DNA of 64,000 bases from Septoria linicola (Eukaryota; Ascomycota; Dothideomycetes; Mycosphaerellales; Mycosphaerellaceae), in the NCBI GenBank assembly GCA_024114885.1, contig CP099419.1:4464001-4528000 (forward strand), in the 5' to 3' direction. The notes below the pieces were generated by a model. It was not told the DNA's origin, did no database searches, and was given only the letters and a program-made list of their open reading frames with translations. Numbering within the stretch: the first letter of the stretch is position 1; each line of letters begins with the position of its first letter. A program made the translations under genes and the position numbers. Below, piece after piece: positions 44,727-56,363 of this stretch.

Positions 44727-44933
44727 GCTGTAGCCAGCGAACGAGCGAGCTTGGCTACTATTGTTGTTGCATTCACGACTGCACCGTTCTGCGAGGTCTG
44801 TTGCCCTTTCTGGGTCACGGCCACCTCCGCGGTGCCATATGGCCGCCGAATGCCGGGAGATTGGAACTTTACAGCTTTCGTGGACGCAAGACCCCGGCTT
44901 TCTTTCGTTCTCTTATGGCTTTGCACGCCCGAC

Positions 44934-46161
44934 TCAACAATCCTGCTTCAAACCTCGCTTCAGCCTCCGAAGAAAGACAGCCTTGACACTCAACTTCCTT
45001 CCCATCGTCGAGGTATTCTGCATCACGGGAACGAAAGTAAACGTTGCACCTCCTTTGACAGAAGTTATTGGCTGCGGAGGCGGTATCGGCGAGGACGTCC
45101 GAGAGGAAGTCGAGATCGATGATGTTGCTTCTGGTTCCTTGAGATAGGTGTATGTCTTTCCGTCGATGATGGTCGATGTTATGGAGTTGAATGATGTTGT
45201 GGGCCTTTGTGATGTTGTGATAGGCTTTGTGGAACTCGTGCTGGCTTTAGAGGAAGCTGTGGCAGGTTTTGCTGAGCTTGTGCCAGACTTGGATGAGGCT
45301 GATGTAAGCGCTGACGAGCTCGTGGTTGTTGGTGTTTGTCCGGAGGTCATGGTGACTATGATCACGGTCTCTGAGTCGTCCGAGCTTGATTCCGATGGAG
45401 ATGAAGCGCTGGTGGGAGTCTGGCCTATGATGACAGGCAGGTCGATTGGCGTTTGCCAGGTGAGGGTCTCGGTCGTGCTGACGCCAGTCACAGTCTCGAT
45501 CTGTCCCGAAGTCGTATTCGTTGACAGAGCACGATTTGAAGTAACAGTTTTAGTCTGACTCGTCCCTCCAACCTCCCTCGTTGTCTCCACTGTCACCGTA
45601 GTCCTTACAGTCTGCAGATAAATCTCCGTCGTAATCGGACAAAACCCCTCAGCCCGACACGCCGCTCCTCCATCGCCCTCCTTATTCCACCACCCATCAA
45701 CAACCTTACACGGAGCGCCATTTTTGTTCTTGCAAGAGTTCCAACCCAGTGGCGACCATGTGAGCCAAGAATGTGCTAGGCCTTTTTGGCATTTACATTT
45801 GAACCATGCTTCGCCGCGCTGAGCTGCGAGTATGGATTCGTCGTGGCATTCGCGGCGGGTGCGGGACGCTTTGAGGCCGAGGGTGAGGCTGCCGCCGATT
45901 TGGAAGTGGCTGTTGGCGCAGGGCCAGCCTGCGTCGTTGTAGTGGTCTGTAGATGGGGTGTTAGGCTGGATGGTAGGCTTGTCTGTGATACGAGGTGGAT
46001 GATCTACCTGCATCGACGATGTCTGCTGCTAATTTGTCTAGGCAGAAAATCAGATCTGTCGAATTCAGTCGATTTGGTGGACCATGCCAGGTCTTTCGTT
46101 TGACGCTGTGGACAGGAATAGCTGCTAGGACTGTAGCGATTAGGTAGAAGGCTATGTGCAT
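44934..46161 (-). CDS. secreted Cys-rich protein with Ser/Thr-rich tail
   Basis: Exons 46161-46008 and 45946-44934 give 388 residues. Exon 1 encodes a signal peptide (MHIAFYLIATVLAAIPVHS). A Cys-rich domain of about 130 residues follows, with segments DLIFCLDKLAADIVDAD, GWPCANSHFQIGGSLTLG, FKCKCQKGLAHSW and GWNSCKNKNGAPC, containing about ten cysteines. The C-terminal half is Thr/Ser-rich (TVTVETTREVGG, TSSSALTSASSKSG), likely O-mannosylated and cell-wall associated. The last 20 residues are basic, not a GPI signal. No family name can be given. The intron begins GTAGAT and ends CTACAG. Confidence 0.72.
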
Positions 46162-47057
46162 CGCAGAAATACGTGTTTACGCCGTCCCACGCTTGACTTG
46201 CAGCAGCACTGCACTCAGCGACGCTTCGATGCCTTGTACATCGCAATTCGGACTTGGCATGTGGACGAACAGTGGTAGAGATCTAGGTAACATTACAACC
46301 TACCGCATACCTTATCTCGACGTCTCAACAAAATGCTGTAGCTCTGAGGGCGATACACGGTTGTGAAGCCCGTGCTGCCACTCAGGATCGTTTTGATAGA
46401 CTGCTCGCAAAGACACATCTGTCAAGTCATGGCTTTTGGTCTTGGTGCTTCACATGGCAGATGGAACGACGAGCGGGGTTTCCGTGCGGTATTCAGATCT
46501 CGGAACATTGGCGGATCTAGCCGGAGGCCTTGCATAGCAAACAGATCAGCGTTGGACCGGGTTGAGTCGTGGTGGGAAGTCGATGTCAGGAGCTGAAGTC
46601 AGAACAGAGCAGAGGAGTGCTTCCGGCGACGTCAGTGGGCGGGCTTGGCACCGGCTCCCGTGAGAACGCAACTCCAGTGTCAAGGTGAGCACCTTTTGGT
46701 TCTCTTCACGATCAATTCCTTGGACCTTGACGATCTCTGCGACGTACACTATCCGGACTGAGTGTACACAAGGAGAATTGTGAAGACCCAGGTAACAAAA
46801 GTCTTTGCCGTCCGATCTCAGCCGCACGAGATGGCGCTTCCGGCTGACTGGTGTCCGTGCCACGCGATGGACCATCCCAATCATAGACTTATAACTGTTC
46901 CTGCTGATCCTACAGATCTCATCTTCTTTCGTGTACGTGTAAGCTATCTGGTGCGTTACGGACAGGACGTCGAGATCGTCCAGAGCATTGCTTATTGTAC
47001 AGCGATACGCGTCTATCGTAAAAGTCCGGTACACTCGGACCTCTTGAGAATATCGCG
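46162..47057. other. divergent intergenic region, no supported gene
   Basis: About 900 bp upstream of the secreted protein (-) and the CorA-like gene (+). A 199-codon minus-strand frame at 46546-47145 overlaps the CorA start and lacks protein-like features. Confidence 0.5.
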
Positions 47058-50000
47058 ATGCGTGAACGATATGATCACTACTATGACGAGGGCGAGATCT
47101 CGGACCGCTCAGATCCTTACTGCTCGAAGCCAGCAAAACGGACAAGAGTGCAGGGCAACAAGAAGCGCATCATCACCAGTACTGAAGACGCTCCGAAACG
47201 CCAGAAACAAAGCATTACAATAGGACCACGGGGTCGAACTGGTCAGAGACGCTACATCGAGCCAGAGCGACACCAAAGCCGAGACCGGTCGATCCATGGA
47301 ACGGGATTGAGGCCGACATACCCAAATATCCATCGCAAGCATATGGACGAACGAACGCTGTTGTATTATGATCTTCCATTTGAGGTGTCACGGGTATGCA
47401 TGACTGACAGCTTCAGTTTCGGGACCCACGAGACTCATGCTTGGTAGGATGACCCGGATTACTTAATCATCCGCAAGCCGATTGATGCCCGCGAGTGCGA
47501 AGTACTTTTCGAGCATACAAGGCGCATGCGTGCAGCGCATGATGTGCGTACAGAGTATCCAGCGAGTCTTGTGAGACCGTCCCTGCATCGTTTCCCACCT
47601 CCGCCACGAATCAATATTTATGACGAAAGAACGATATATCCACGACCGAGAACGCAGATTCGCGAGTATGATAGGCCTGCAAGGCGCTCGCCCTCAAGAA
47701 GTGCGTCTGAACACAGTCGTAGTCGGCATCGGGGGACTCCATCTCCAGGTGAGCTTATTGATAGGCAAGCGGAGGAGATCGATGTCATTGGGTATCGTGA
47801 CTTCGAGCCGCGCAGAGATCGCAAGCAAGGTGAAGCTAGAGACCAATTCGGAAAGAGTCCGAGCACGATCCGAGGAAGCACGAACTGGAAATGGTGGTGC
47901 GCAAGATTCCGACGCCGACGAAGACGATGATGATGTTGAATCTGATCTTGGAAGCGATGATGGGTGGAACTACGAATTTGACCTTAGCTTTCTTCCGTCC
48001 ATACATTCGGACGACTCTGCAGAAAAAGACACGGTCAACGGATCGACCAATGCTCTGCTGCTACCTGGACATCGTCAAGATCACGTTCGAAGACGTGGTC
48101 CACTTCTCGAGTACCACATCGCATCCACTAGGTGGACGGGAAGTACGTTCGATGACTCACCCTTCGGTGCACATGTCTTTACCTTGTCGTCTCCTCCAAC
48201 GAAGTTCCAGAAGCCTATGCTCCGCTGGATGCATTTGGAGAGACCTATGCCATCCTTTGAGGAGTTCTCTTCTACAGCACAAGAAGTCTTAGAAGTGACT
48301 GCAAAATCCAGGCGCCACGTTGGCGATGTGCTCCGGAAGCTGCAGAGATCCAACGAACAGCAGCGGCAACAAGGCAGAGACATGAAGCCTTTCTGCGAAG
48401 CTGATCTCGACATCGAACAGCGCGGAGATCAAACACAGCAGACAAGCTCGATCTGCGCCCTTAGCATTCCATTCTTCTGCCATTTCAAAAAAATCGATTG
48501 TAAATCAGCTCAAATCTCTAGCCAGCGGCTCGCCGGAGCATCCTTCCAGGCCACTCGTGCAATCTCACACGCGCATGCTCAACGAGACGCGAGAGCTGGC
48601 GCAAGCTGTCACCACGCTTGGATCTACTCCAGACAACCAGTACCTGCATGTGTCGCAGTTGTGGTGCCTGCTGGTGAACGATGAGACTCTGGTCACATGC
48701 AGTAAATTACCAGTCAGCCAGCTCAGCAAGACACTCAGCTTTGCCGAGACTACAGAGAGCTCCTTGGACACGTTTCTACGGCTGCGAGCTGGTCATTCCC
48801 GGCGCTGGCACCTTCCAAGCTCTATAGCATCCTCACTTCCTTCGTTCTTCTCTATAATCACTGATCAGTTCACGAACATTCTGGGAAGCCGACCGGAAGT
48901 TGAGATGAAGTATCACGGGAAATCGATCAAGTTCAGCAATTGGAAGGCCCTGGTTGATGACATCTTCAAGACCAAGTCCGAGGTGAAGCTGACGAGCGGA
49001 CTTGGATATATCCTCCGATCAGCGCAGTCCCACGCGCTGCAGCATTCGAAGGACGTCGCTGGTGTACAGCCGCACAATCAAAGGCAGGAAGAGAGCAATG
49101 AGCCTGCAACAGCGGCGGCGCAGCCACTGCCGAGAGATGTAGAATTGCCGGCGACGCCTCTTCCTGCTGTCGCGGAGAGCATCATGGTTTTTTCCCACAG
49201 TGGCGGAAGATCACCCAAAGCACTTTCGAAGCTGGCCACCAACCTTCACCAAACTCTCTGCTCGGTCCAGCACAAGATTATCAGACAAAGCTACTCAGCA
49301 TGCGCAGAGCTGGATCGTTCAGCAATCGAGAGCTGGTTGGACGAGCAAGACGCCGGTGATGGAGTGAAAAGAGGCTCAAAGCGTTCACGAATTGCGCAGG
49401 CCATGAAATCGCAAAAGATCCTTACCGCTCGGCTTGCTATATACATATCCGACTTCTTCTGGCCAAAAGACTTTGACCACATCGCGACGCGGAAGTTTTG
49501 GGGAGCTTTGCATGAGGTACTAGCAGGGGATACCTTTTTCGGCAATGTACATTCGCATACGTTGTCAGGCTAGTGACGTGGATACTGACACCAAGTAGGG
49601 CGCTGTCAGCAAGAGCAAAGACCGGGAAATGTCTAGAGACCTGCTCGAAACACTGACCGATCGCATCTTTGAGTTCATGTACTCATTCACGACCGCGTTC
49701 GCGGGCCAAGAAGTCGAACTCTATGCGCTACCTGAGCAGTTCTTCAAGGCCTGGCTTCATGTGGTGAGTACCTTCACGATTGCAGCGAATATCAGACCGA
49801 AATCCACCTATGATGAAAGTTGGGTACTGCCACAGAAACAGATCTTGAGCGCGAAGAGGGCTTTGCAAGAGGGCGAATCTCTCTTGACTACGCGCCTTCG
49901 TAAGGCCAGCTTAGAGGACTTTGAGGTGTGCTCCTCCAGAGGAATTGTGGCATTGATGCTGGACTGTGTGACGCGTGATATCATGCATGGGAGACCTGAC

Positions 50001-50778
50001 GTATTCCAAACATACAGTGACTACTGCAAACAGCTGGTAAGCTATTGTGCGCTACGAAGTAGGTGCGGTTTCACTGATGATTGAACAGGAAGCGAAGGTT
50101 GTTGCCGAGCCATTGTCTCGATCGCACCAGGAGACCCTGCGCGCTCTACAACAGGAGATTGAGGCGATCACCACAGTACTCGCCCACCAGCTGGAAGTGG
50201 TCACCTACTTCGAGAGTAGCATCAGAGATCTCGATTGTGGCGAGCGCCTACCCGAACTGCCGATACTAAGGAATTCTCGACAGGATCTTGTGCTACGACA
50301 ATGCAAGGCGAACATTAACAGCAGGATCGACCAATTCGAAGCTCTACAAGGACGTGCGACCGAGCTTGGCGCATGGCACACGAGCGAGATCGACACCAAC
50401 AAGGACCGACAAGAAGCCGCGATCATGGTCTTCACCATTGTCACCATCATATTCCTGCCGCTGTCGTTCGTGTCTTCTGTCTTTGGCATGAATACAGAAG
50501 ACATCCGGGACATGACTCAGGGCCAATGGGCTTACTGGGCAGCAGCTGTGCCGCTCACGATCATTGTTGTCGGGGTGAGCTTATGGTTCGCTGGTGCTTT
50601 CGACAACAACGTGAAATCTTGGTTCACCAGCTCAACGACAAGATCGAAGAGCGGGGCTCATGGCTATCCAACTGCTGGAATCAGCGAGATCAAGCCTCGT
50701 CTCTACGATGAGAAGCCGATGCTGTATCCTGGTGTACGAAAGAGGACGACATACCCCACCAAGCACTCATATGTTTGA
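47058..50778 (+). CDS. large CorA-like Mg2+ transporter with probable frameshift
   Basis: Proposed exons are 47058-47393, 47448-47829, 47879-49546, 49599-50036 and 50089-50778. The C-terminal part is a CorA-type channel: coiled helix (LQQEIEAITTVLAHQLEVV), helix 1 AAIMVFTIVTIIFLPLSFVSS, the selectivity motif GMN (50485-50493, in VFGMNTEDI) and helix 2 AAAVPLTIIVVGVSLWF. The large N-terminal region is basic, then acidic (DSDADEDDDD), then resembles the cytosolic part of fungal CorA-like proteins (LYYDLPFEVSR, PMLRWMHLERP). The frame changes by one base between about 48430 and 48550. A run of seven A at 48487-48493 is the likeliest spot: one A fewer would join ICALSIPFFCHF to the downstream frame. 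It could be an assembly error, a real frameshift or a missed intron. The third intron (47830-47878) has a weak GTGAAG donor. Confidence 0.72.
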
Positions 50779-51530
50779 GAACATATCAAGCTGGATGCCG
50801 ACATCATGAAATCGTGTCTTGTTGCCACTTGCATGGTCGGTAAGACTACTTATCTCCAGGACGAGTATCACAGACAGAACAGCGTCGGATAGGTTGACAT
50901 CGGTCTGCGACGCGATGTAAGGTGGCAGAATAGCCTGCTCATACTGGCACGCTCATCCAGGACTGAAAATCCCAAGGTCAAGTTGTGCAATGCATTCGAT
51001 GCGGCACTCGCTCTTGCCGTGTACAATGCAACAAATTGCGCATTGTATACGCTACTGGACTTTCTCGTATGTTCCGCTTCGTGGCCTTGGCCCTCGCTCC
51101 ATGCGCTCGGCGCATCAGTCTCAGGTCGCTCTGGTAGCTCTCAATAGCGCAACACTGCAATCCGTATGGTCGACAGGACCGCAGTAACATGTCTCGCGTT
51201 TGCGAAGGTCTACTGCCACGTCTTCGTATAGCTGTGTGATCATAAAACACCCGCTGTGCTTATGGCAACGACCACACCATATTCGTGCCACGGACGCGGA
51301 TTAGACCATGGCATCGCTGACGTGAAATTTCGGGTTCCAAGAATAGTTCCAAGGCTTCTGCCAATCATTACGACAGACCAAGATAATCCCAGTCCCTTGC
51401 AGGGGCCTATACTGAACATCATGGTTCAGTCAGCAGAAGCGGACAGGCAGGCCCTTGCACTATTAAAGGCAGCGATACATCTTCCATCTCTCGAGCTTCA
51501 CCCCATTGCCGACTTCACACTGCTGCCAAC
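50779..51530. other. intergenic, nothing recognised
   Basis: About 750 bp between the CorA-like gene and the secreted propeller gene. The inverted pair gtacaatgcaac / gcattgtatac near 51018-51050 could form a small hairpin. No gene is supported. Confidence 0.5.
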
Positions 51531-52850
51531 ATGCTCACGGCCGACAATCTCCTCTTCAAGGTGGCCTCGCTTGCGGCCTTGGCGCTCACCGCGTCTTGCG
51601 CCGATGTGCCCTCGGACAACAACCTCTGGAAAGTGCCGGCTCGTCTGAAGGACGGATCTCAGGAACTCGCATGGCAGCAGCTGCCTGCCAATGGTGCTGT
51701 GAAAGTCGACGTGGCTTCTGCCGATGGTCGCAAGTTCTCCCACTACCCTTTCATCTACAACGTTGGCGGGACTTTGTATTTGCTCTTCTCGGCGAGCGCG
51801 AATGATGTGGATGGTATGGGCCAAGATGTGCGGATCGCATCTTCCACCGATGCAGGGATTACATGGACGAAGCCAGAGGTCGCCTTCCCTTCGGCACTAC
51901 TGCCGAACCAGACATCTGTTGAGGATTCGAAGTCCTACTGCGACCAAGGAATACCCCAGCGTGCCTTGCAGCCATTGACTATCGCTTTTCTGCCAGGTGG
52001 CGACGAAGGCTCATTCCAGGTGTTCGCCGTTGCGCAGTCGAGCGACAACATCTGTCCCGGTTACTTTCAGTCAGCCGGCCGCATCGCCCGTGAGCTTGAC
52101 GTACGTGGGTCGGGCCTGTTCAAGGGTGATCCGTGCTGGATTGAGACCAACGACTACACCGGTGCTCACGAGTGGGCAGAAACCGTCTACGGAACCCAAT
52201 ATCAGATGAAGGTGTGCGACAACAAGGACGTTATCAATGCTGCGATAGGTCAGCCGGACAACTTGGGCCACGTGGCTACCGAGCTATTCAATGCGCCCAT
52301 CATCGCTTCAGATGGCCAGCACAATGTCAGCTATCCTACAAAGGCAGAGTGGGTCGGCGCATATGACGACGGCTACTGGCAGCGATTCTGGTCGGACGTT
52401 TCTGTCAGGAACACTACCGGCTCCGCTTGGGTCGAGTACAGCACTGACAAGGATGGAAAGAACTGGTACCCTGCCACGACTTCAGGAAGCGCTATTCGCG
52501 AGACCAACATCTACCAGGTGGCAGAAAAGGCTCATTATGGAGCCTTCAGTGGCTCGGAACAGCTTCGCTATTATGTCTCGAACGCCGGCATGAACGACAA
52601 ACTGGATCAGATCATTCTGACTGTAGCCACATCGCGGGGCGATGACCCAGCGTTCAATGGAATTGGTATTGTGCGTGGAGGCGACGCAGGCAGCGAGGTC
52701 AGCGCGGGTACGAGACCAGCCGTACACAGTGGTCTCCCGGGCTTCTACTGGCCATCCGCCGCTGAGGTTGGTGACAAACTTGCCATTGCCTACAGTGAGA
52801 ACAGGCAAGCTATCTGGGTGAGCGTGCTGAACATGACCGATCTTCCGTAG
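51531..52850 (+). CDS. secreted Asp-box beta-propeller (sialidase superfamily)
   Basis: An uninterrupted frame of 439 residues begins with a signal peptide (FKVASLAALALTASCA). At least one good Asp-box is visible, SSTDAGITW (about residue 105), and a looser one, STDKDGKNW, near 315. Repeats of the FSHYPFIYNVGGTLYLLFSAS and VGDKLAIAYSENRQAIWVSV type fit propeller strands. The layout fits the sialidase/exo-alpha-arabinanase (GH33/GH93) superfamily of secreted fungal enzymes. The catalytic Arg triad of true sialidases could not be assigned, so the substrate is unknown. Several cysteines (YCDQG, ICPG, PCWIE, VCDN) suggest disulfides. It is intact, unlike its downstream neighbour. Confidence 0.7.
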   Translation: MLTADNLLFKVASLAALALTASCADVPSDNNLWKVPARLKDGSQELAWQQLPANGAVKVDVASADGRKFSHYPFIYNVGGTLYLLFSASANDVDGMGQDVRIASSTDAGITWTKPEVAFPSALLPNQTSVEDSKSYCDQGIPQRALQPLTIAFLPGGDEGSFQVFAVAQSSDNICPGYFQSAGRIARELDVRGSGLFKGDPCWIETNDYTGAHEWAETVYGTQYQMKVCDNKDVINAAIGQPDNLGHVATELFNAPIIASDGQHNVSYPTKAEWVGAYDDGYWQRFWSDVSVRNTTGSAWVEYSTDKDGKNWYPATTSGSAIRETNIYQVAEKAHYGAFSGSEQLRYYVSNAGMNDKLDQIILTVATSRGDDPAFNGIGIVRGGDAGSEVSAGTRPAVHSGLPGFYWPSAAEVGDKLAIAYSENRQAIWVSVLNMTDLP

Positions 52851-53484
52851 ATGGTCCTCGGCGGGCACGAAAATAAGCAGCGTGTCGTTTTGAGATGGCC
52901 GTGGAAATGTCCAGAAGCACGTCGCTATGGTATCAGTGACCACTGCCACTGCCCCTCTCAAGCTCGAGCCAAGACAAGATAGATTTGGGAGACGCGCGCT
53001 AGGCGGTGCCTGACTCCATGAAAGCAGTCAGCCTGAGAATAGCAAGACGAAATCAACAAGATCTGGGACATCCTTTTCGAGCCTGCTGACCAGAAACCAA
53101 ATGGAAAACATGCTGTGCGCGGCAATGTCCAAGCCTTAAATGACACTTTGGCAGGCAAGACTTCATGTAACACACTTGGACCACATTGGATGGGATCGAC
53201 GGTAGAACCATTTTCGGCAAGTTAAGCAGCGGTGGGCACTTAATCCCGTCCTGATTCAAGATTCAGTGAAGCGAAATCGAGCAGCCCATTAGCCTGTATC
53301 ACCTACGACGACACACCACAGCGATCTCTGACCTCTTTTGGCAAGCTGACTTTCAGCTCTTCGTGATCGACATCACGTGGCATGCCACTACCCTGGATGT
53401 GATGGACAACAAAAGCTCAGCTGCATCAAGCTGCCTCATGTCGATGTCAGTGTGGAGCAATTTCTTATTAATGTGCACGCAGTG
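52851..53484. other. intergenic, nothing recognised
   Basis: About 630 bp before the carboxypeptidase pseudogene. No supported frame or motif. Confidence 0.5.
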
Positions 53485-55058
53485 ATGCATTCCTCAAACC
53501 ATCTGCAAGTCCTTCTCGTCGCTGCACTCACTTATGGCGAGTACGTCAGTGGTGCTCTGGCTCCCCTCAAGCAACCAGTAGCCCAGGTAGCTCAGGTGCA
53601 GCAATCATGCATCAATCGCGATGTGTCTTACAGCATACCCAAAAGATCTCCAAGCCCGCCGAAAAAGACCTTCTTGACGGCCGAAACTGAGCAGCATGCT
53701 GTCAACGGCTCCTCTCTTCCCGGAGTCGAGTTCGACATCGGAGAAAGCTACGCTGGTGTACTTCCCATCTCCAACCACGCGGATGAATCGTTCTTTACGT
53801 CCACCCACGAAATTGACAGTAAAGAGATAACGATATGGCTTCAAGGTGGACCTGGTGGTGGTCTGCTGTTGGAGAATGGACCTTTTATCTGGCAGCCCGG
53901 AACAGCTCAGCCAACCCGCAACACATTTTCCTGGACGAATTTGACGAACATGGTCTGGATTGATCAGCCAGTCGGCACCAGGTTCTCGGTTAGCAGTCCC
54001 AACATTACTAATCGGTATGAGCTCACTGAACAATTTATGGGCTTCTGGAAGAACTTCATCGACACTTTTGACATGCATGGTTACAAAGTGTACCTGGCTG
54101 GGGAGTCGTACGCAGGTTACTATATCCCTTACATCGCGAATGGATTCATCGATGCCAACGACACTTCGTACTTCAATTTCCAGGGAGCAGCGATCAACGA
54201 TCCAATCATTGGTAATGAGGTCATCCAGTTTGAAGGAGTAGCAATGCAGTACTTCAATCACTGGTCGGAGGTCTTTGGTCTGGACGGAGCGACGGTGGCA
54301 AATATCACTGCGCAGAACGAAAAGTGCGGGTACGCTGCGTATCTCAACAAGTACTTCCAGTTCCCGCCGCCGCCCGCGCCTGTGACCTTCAGGCACAAAT
54401 ACTGGCAGCAGTAACGGCCGTCAATCCATGCTTTAATTATGACCATATCTTTGATACTTGTCCAATCCTGTTTAATCCAACCGGTCCCGGCCTCTTCAAC
54501 GTCGATATCAATCCACCAGGCCCAGAAGTCTACTTTGATCGTCCAGATGTTCGCAAAGCTATTCATGCGCCAGATGGCGTAAAATGGAGTCTTGGGTCCT
54601 CAGAGAAAGTCTTCGTCGGCGAGAAGAAGTCCTGGCAAGCATCGTACCAAGATGACTCTTTACCACCAGCCCAGATTGGTCTCGTGAGCAAGATGATTGA
54701 AGCCACGAACAATGTCATTGTCGGAGCCGGAGGTCTGGATTTCCAGCTTCCAGCGAACGGTACCTTATTCGTGTTCCAGAACATGACCTGAAATGGCGTA
54801 CAGGGCTTCTCTATTTATCCGAACAAGACCCTGTATGTTCCAAAACATCCAGTGAGTAATAACAGTTCTTTGTCTGGATATGGTGACATGGGTATTTGGA
54901 CGGAAGAGAGAGGACCAACGTTCTATGTAAGTCGGCTCGCTGGGCATGAAGTGTCCTGGTATACTCCAGGAGTGGCATATCGTGTGCTGCAGAAGCTGCT
55001 TGGGCGTATACCGGATTTGAGTGCTAGGGGCCAGTTCTGTGACAAGCCATCCGGGTAG
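53485..55058 (+). pseudogene. secreted serine carboxypeptidase (peptidase family S10) pseudogene
   Basis: It begins with a plausible signal peptide (MHSSNHLQVLLVAALTYG). The family's IWLNGGPGCSS motif is shortened to IWLQGGPGGG, losing the conserved CSS. The catalytic Ser motif is intact (AGESYAGYYIPYIANG). A one-base frame change near 54380 breaks the frame after NKYFQFPPPPAP; the continuing frame gives NPCFNYDHIFDTCP and YFDRPDVRKAIHAP. The Asp-bearing strand (GLDFQLPANGT) is present. A TGA at 54789-54791 stands where S10 proteins usually have Trp (NMT-W-NG). The frame continues to the catalytic His in AGHEVSWYTPGVAYRVLQ and ends RGQFCDKPSG. At least three separate lesions make it non-functional. 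Confidence 0.82.
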
Positions 55059-55403
55059 CATGGCGCGCTGCATTTGGGACAAACGGAGTAGCCTGGGCCG
55101 ACGTGGCAGACTAGTGCAGGCTTTTACCATTGTGTTAGATTCATTACCGCATCCAATCGAATCATGCATTTCGTCAAGGACAAAATCTCTTCTCGAATCG
55201 AACCTTCTTTACGAGGCTCATTTTGTTCAGCCTGATGTGCTTACAGACCAAGTTCGCTTGGCGCGGCCGCGGGGCGGTCGGCTTACACAAGCTGGATGTC
55301 GACATAGTCCTTGTGAAGTCAAATCGGTTGGACAGATATTCAGCTTCACTGACCTTCCAGCATCTACCAATCAAACACAGCTCCTGCGACAATTTTACCA
55401 GCC
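55059..55403. other. intergenic, nothing recognised
   Basis: About 345 bp between the pseudogene and the reductase; contains the reductase promoter. No motif was identified. Confidence 0.5.
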
Positions 55404-56363
55404 ATGTCTCCACCAAAATACGTCTTCGGCTCTCATCAGATTGATGGACTCTCCAATGAAGATCTCAAAGCCACGCTCGACATACTCAAGAAGTACGATG
55501 TAAACCACATCGATACCGCTCGGGTCTACCCGGGCAGCGAAAAGCGTCTCGGTAGCATCAATGCTGCCGCTTCGTTCACGATCGACACCAAGTCCCCATC
55601 GTTCACCGCCAAGCCACTGAGCCGCGACTCCCTCATCTCTGGCATCGAGCAATCTCTCTCATTGCTGAAGACCGACCAGGTTGACATCCACTACCTGCAC
55701 ACACCGGACAAAGACACACCAATCGAGGAGACCGTCGATACCACTCAAGAACTCTACCGCCAGGGCAAGTTCAAGCGCTTTGGGCTCTCCAATTTCCTGC
55801 CAGATGATGTGCGCAAGATTCATGCCTACGCCAAATCAACTGGCGGCGTGCTACCTACGGTCTATCAAGGCCATTACCATGCATTTGCTCGAACGATTGA
55901 AAAGGATCTCTTTCCTCTCCTTCGACAGCTGGAAATTGCATTCTACGCATACTCTCCTCTGGCTGGCGGCTTCTTTGCCAAAGATCCAGAAGAAGTTGCG
56001 AGCAAACCAGGAAGTGGTCGCTTCGACTTGTCAACTCCTTCCGGTCAGATGTATGATGTCTTGTACAATAAGGCGAGTACAGTTCAAGGACTGAGGGAGT
56101 GGAAGAAGCTCGCAGAGAAGATCGGCATCTCGAGTGTTGCTCTGGCGTATCGGTGGGTGGTGTTTCACTCCCACCTAGATGGTGGCAAGGGTGATGCGGT
56201 CATCATCGGAGCGAGCAGGCCCGCGCAGTTGGAGCAGACGCTAAAAGTTTTGGAAGATGGACCGTTGGATGAGGAGACGGTCCGAAGAGTGCAAGAACTG
56301 TGGAAGTTGGTGGAGGCAGAAGCGCCGCTAGACAACTACAACGATTATGTTGTCAACCTGTAG
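55404..56363 (+). CDS. aldo/keto reductase, AKR7 (aflatoxin-aldehyde reductase) type
   Basis: An intact single-exon frame of 319 residues. The TIM-barrel reductase signatures are present: HIDTARVY with catalytic Asp and Tyr, VDIHYLHTPD with the active-site His, FKRFGLSNF, TVYQGHYHAF (substrate pocket) and the NADPH-binding end AVIIGASRPAQLEQTL. Lys in FTAKPLSR is the likely catalytic Lys. Length and short N-terminus match AKR7 enzymes, which reduce aldehydes with NADPH in the cytosol. Likely a detoxification or secondary-metabolism tailoring enzyme; no biosynthetic core gene is nearby to decide. Confidence 0.9.
   Translation: MSPPKYVFGSHQIDGLSNEDLKATLDILKKYDVNHIDTARVYPGSEKRLGSINAAASFTIDTKSPSFTAKPLSRDSLISGIEQSLSLLKTDQVDIHYLHTPDKDTPIEETVDTTQELYRQGKFKRFGLSNFLPDDVRKIHAYAKSTGGVLPTVYQGHYHAFARTIEKDLFPLLRQLEIAFYAYSPLAGGFFAKDPEEVASKPGSGRFDLSTPSGQMYDVLYNKASTVQGLREWKKLAEKIGISSVALAYRWVVFHSHLDGGKGDAVIIGASRPAQLEQTLKVLEDGPLDEETVRRVQELWKLVEAEAPLDNYNDYVVNL

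Noticed and set aside
46546..47145. 199-codon minus-strand frame
   Set aside because: Lies in a divergent promoter region and overlaps the CorA-like first exon; Arg/Ser/His-rich without domains, as expected by chance.
54789..54791. TGA in the carboxypeptidase as a RIP product
   Set aside because: The change from TGG would be at a C followed by C on the other strand, not the CpA context that RIP prefers; ordinary mutation is enough.
51531..56363. secondary-metabolite cluster around the AKR7-type reductase
   Set aside because: No polyketide synthase, peptide synthetase, terpene cyclase, cytochrome P450 or cluster regulator is present nearby.
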